A stretch of 5,928 bases of DNA, taken from Desulfobulbaceae bacterium. GTDB taxonomy: Bacteria; Desulfobacterota; Desulfobulbia; Desulfobulbales; Desulfobulbaceae. Positions 4,581-5,928 of the stretch are shown piece after piece. The DNA lies in NCBI GenBank assembly GCA_011322715.1, contig DRLX01000291.1, positions 1 through 5,928 of the forward strand, written 5' to 3'. The notes under the pieces were generated by a model. That model was not told where the DNA came from, searched no databases, and saw only the letters and a list, made by a program, of their open reading frames with translations. The first letter of the stretch is position 1; each line of letters begins with the position of its first letter. Both the position numbers and the translations under genes were made by a program.

Positions 4581-5060
4581 ATGGCGGCGTCAGATAGCGG
4601 CAATCGGTGGAAGGCAGAGCGGGAAGCGATTTTTTTGGAGGTTCTGCAACAGACGGGTAATGTGACCCGGGCCACGGCCAAGGCAGGTTTGGCGCGTTCT
4701 CTGGTGTACCGTCGGCGTAATATGCGGCCCGATTTCCGCGAGAAATGGCAAAATGCCATGGAACAGGCTCTGGATTATCTGGAGGCATATTTATGGGACA
4801 AGGCAATGGGTAAAGACGTGGCGGCACAGGTCGTGTCCGGTGCACAGTCACGGGTTTTAAGAAACCTGAAAAACCCAAAAGGTAATAGCCCTCTGGCACA
4901 ATCCATTCGCGCGATAAAAGATTTGGGTGGCGGGGTGCGGATTTTCACGGATAGGCCCTATGCCCGTTATGTGGAGTTCGGCACCGTCAAACAGTCCCCG
5001 CGTCCCTTCCTGACCCCGGCGGTGGAAGGGGTCAAAGTGACCTTTCGCGGCCTTATATAA
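4581..5060 (+). CDS. Small-terminase-like / HK97-gp10-like fusion protein (deletion product)
   Basis: The 159 residues appear to come from two phage genes. Residues 10-77 resemble small terminase subunits of alphaproteobacterial phages and GTAs: a helix W-K-A-E-R-E-A-IFLEVL, a helix-turn-helix NVTRATAKAGLARSLVYRRR (27-46), P50-D-F then W-x-x-A-M-E-Q-A-L-D-Y-L-E and a K-A-M-G helix. Residues about 84-159 match the C-terminal half of HK97 gp10, a head-tail neck protein: LAQSIRAI (105-112), VRIFTDRPYARYVEFGT (119-135) and RPFLTPAVEG (141-150). The junction seems to lie near residues 78-84. In intact clusters these two genes are separated by large terminase, portal, protease, capsid and connector genes. 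The ATG is well supported by GAGGGGG at 4570-4576. The frame is unbroken. Function of the fusion is unknown; a neck role is possible for the C-terminal part, though its usual N-terminal half is missing. Confidence 0.8.
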   Translation: MAASDSGNRWKAEREAIFLEVLQQTGNVTRATAKAGLARSLVYRRRNMRPDFREKWQNAMEQALDYLEAYLWDKAMGKDVAAQVVSGAQSRVLRNLKNPKGNSPLAQSIRAIKDLGGGVRIFTDRPYARYVEFGTVKQSPRPFLTPAVEGVKVTFRGLI

Positions 5061-5071
5061 AGGGAAACAGC

Positions 5072-5479
5072 ATGACAATATTCAGCACAGAAAGTCTGTG
5101 GCAGGCGATCTATAACAGGCTGTTTTCAGACAGTGGTCTGATGGCCCAGATTTCCGGTATCTATGATCCGGCACCGGAGGGGACGAGCCTGCCCTACCTT
5201 ACCATTGGCGAGGGGAGTATGCGGGATTGGTCGGCAAAGGATTTTACCGGACAGGAACATCTTCTGGATATTCATATCTGGTCCGGCAAAAGGGGCGGCG
5301 GCGAAGTACGTAGTCTGGTGGATCAGGTATCCGCTCTGCTTATGGGTCAGAATTTAACCCTTGCCGGGCATCAACTGGCGGGGTTGGAATTTATTTTCTT
5401 CGAGAATTTTTTTGATGGTGACGGTGAGGTGCGGCATGGAATCTTGCGGTTTCGCGCCCGAACCATTCAGACAATATAG
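5072..5479 (+). CDS. DUF3168 family tail terminator / tail completion protein
   Basis: The 135-residue protein fits DUF3168, which includes the GTA gp8-type tail terminator that caps the tail tube and joins it to the head. Family features in order are the N-terminal helix SLWQAIYNRLFSDSGLM (8-24), YDPAPEGTSLPYLTIGEG (31-48), the strand QEHLLDIHIWSG (61-72) with a following E-V-R-S-L-V-D-Q-V helix, L-T-L-A-G-H (95-100), and the C-terminal strand RHGILRFRARTIQ (121-133). AGGGA at 5061-5065 gives a good start. It lies 11 bp after the fusion gene and 18 bp before the tail-tube gene, the conserved neck-tail order of HK97-like siphophages and GTAs. The sequence shows no disruption. Confidence 0.88.
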   Translation: MTIFSTESLWQAIYNRLFSDSGLMAQISGIYDPAPEGTSLPYLTIGEGSMRDWSAKDFTGQEHLLDIHIWSGKRGGGEVRSLVDQVSALLMGQNLTLAGHQLAGLEFIFFENFFDGDGEVRHGILRFRARTIQTI

Positions 5480-5497
5480 ATAAAGGAGAGTTAGCAT

Positions 5498-5911
5498 ATG
5501 GCAGCAGAAAAAGGACGGGCCTTTTTGTTGAAAATTGGCGACGGGGGCAACCCGGAAACATTTGATGTGGTGGGCGGCATGCGTTCCACGTCATTACGGA
5601 TTAATAACGAAACGGTGGATGTGACCAACAAGACATCCGGTGGCTGGCGGGAGATTTTATCCGGCGCGGGCGTGCGCAAAATATCCTTAACAGGCAGTGG
5701 TATTTTCACCGACAGCGTCAGCGAGGGGCTGTTACAGGCCAAGGCACTGGCCAGCAGTGTGGATAACTATCAGGTCGTCTTTGAGAGCGGGGCCAATTTC
5801 TCCGGCGCTTTTCAGGTGACCTCGCTGGAATATGCCGGGGATTATAACGGTGAGCGGACCTATAGTATCGCGCTGGAAAGTTCCGGTGTGGTGAGTTTTG
5901 CCAGTGTTTAG
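5498..5911 (+). CDS. TP901-1 family phage major tail protein
   Basis: The 137-residue product is the tail-tube subunit of siphophage/GTA tails (TP901-1 family), which polymerises as rings around the tape measure. Recognisable blocks are KGRAFLLKIGDGG (5-17), MRSTSLRINNETVDVTNKTS (28-47), GGWREILSGAG (48-58), ISLTGSGIFTDS (62-73), the central Q-V-V-F-E-S strand, and FQVTSLEYAGDYNGERTYSI (104-123) ending in LESSGVVSF. Length is normal for the family and there is no frameshift. A strong AAAGGAG at 5482-5488 suits a highly made structural protein. Directly upstream is the tail terminator gene, as expected; the tail chaperone and tape measure genes would lie beyond the window. Confidence 0.93.
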   Translation: MAAEKGRAFLLKIGDGGNPETFDVVGGMRSTSLRINNETVDVTNKTSGGWREILSGAGVRKISLTGSGIFTDSVSEGLLQAKALASSVDNYQVVFESGANFSGAFQVTSLEYAGDYNGERTYSIALESSGVVSFASV

Positions 5912-5918
5912 GAACAGT

Positions 5919-5928
5919 GTGACCCTCA
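5919..5928 (+). CDS. Start of the next tail-module gene (partial)
   Basis: AGGA at 5910-5913, overlapping the stop of the tail gene, is five bases before a GTG at 5919 that opens a frame (V-T-L) running off the window. In GTA-like clusters the next gene is usually a short tail-assembly protein. Three codons cannot show this; the alternative GTG at 5917 is stopped at once by TGA. Confidence 0.3.

Noticed and set aside
4501..4899. Minus-strand ORF of 132 codons opposite the fusion gene
   Set aside because: Proline-rich shadow frame of a plus-strand gene with recognisable phage domains; it also runs over the terminator and leader.
1..5928. CRISPR array, insertion sequence or transposase
   Set aside because: No regularly spaced direct repeats, no terminal inverted repeats flanking an ORF and no transposase motif were seen.

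Overview
The window reads as chromosomal DNA of an alphaproteobacterium, order not resolved. The evidence is a clear COQ9-family ubiquinone-biosynthesis gene placed divergently to rpsU (ribosomal protein bS21), followed by a GNAT / YheT-like hydrolase / lipoprotein operon. The right end carries siphophage or gene-transfer-agent (GTA) type tail genes of the kind common in this class. No integrase, transposase, tRNA, rRNA or CRISPR array is visible.

Layout. (1) Positions 1-709: the last codons of a possible upstream gene, then an AT-richer orphan ORF (58-600) whose R-x4-H motif resembles a HEPN active site. (2) Positions 710-1806: coq9 on the minus strand and rpsU on the plus strand share an upstream region with a 7-bp inverted repeat; rpsU ends in a strong intrinsic terminator. 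(3) Positions 1846-3930: three overlapping or tightly packed plus-strand genes: a GNAT acetyltransferase, a YheT-type alpha/beta hydrolase, and a lipoprotein with a possible Cys-His-Asp triad. (4) Positions 3934-4113: a small acidic conserved-looking protein on the minus strand, convergent with the lipoprotein gene.

(5) Positions 4114-4580 form a long intergenic region that is rich in signals. On the minus strand there is a candidate ~150-nt structured RNA (about 4328 to 4179) with a promoter, several perfect hairpins, an anti-Shine-Dalgarno-like CCCTCCTT stretch and an intrinsic terminator. Facing the other way is a promoter (4430-4458) followed by a ~100-nt leader that ends in a second intrinsic terminator (4534-4563), only 17 bp before the start codon of the phage-derived genes. 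A 12-bp perfect palindrome (4409-4420) lies between the two promoters.

(6) Positions 4581-5928: a gene that looks like an in-frame fusion of a small-terminase-like N-terminus to an HK97-gp10-like C-terminus, then a DUF3168 tail-terminator protein, a TP901-1-family major tail protein, and the first codons of a further gene. The large terminase, portal, protease and capsid genes expected between the two fused parts are absent. The most economical reading is a large deletion that removed the head and packaging module of a prophage or GTA-like cluster and left a tail module behind a terminator-guarded leader. Whether the tail module is still used, for example as a headless tail particle, cannot be decided from this window.
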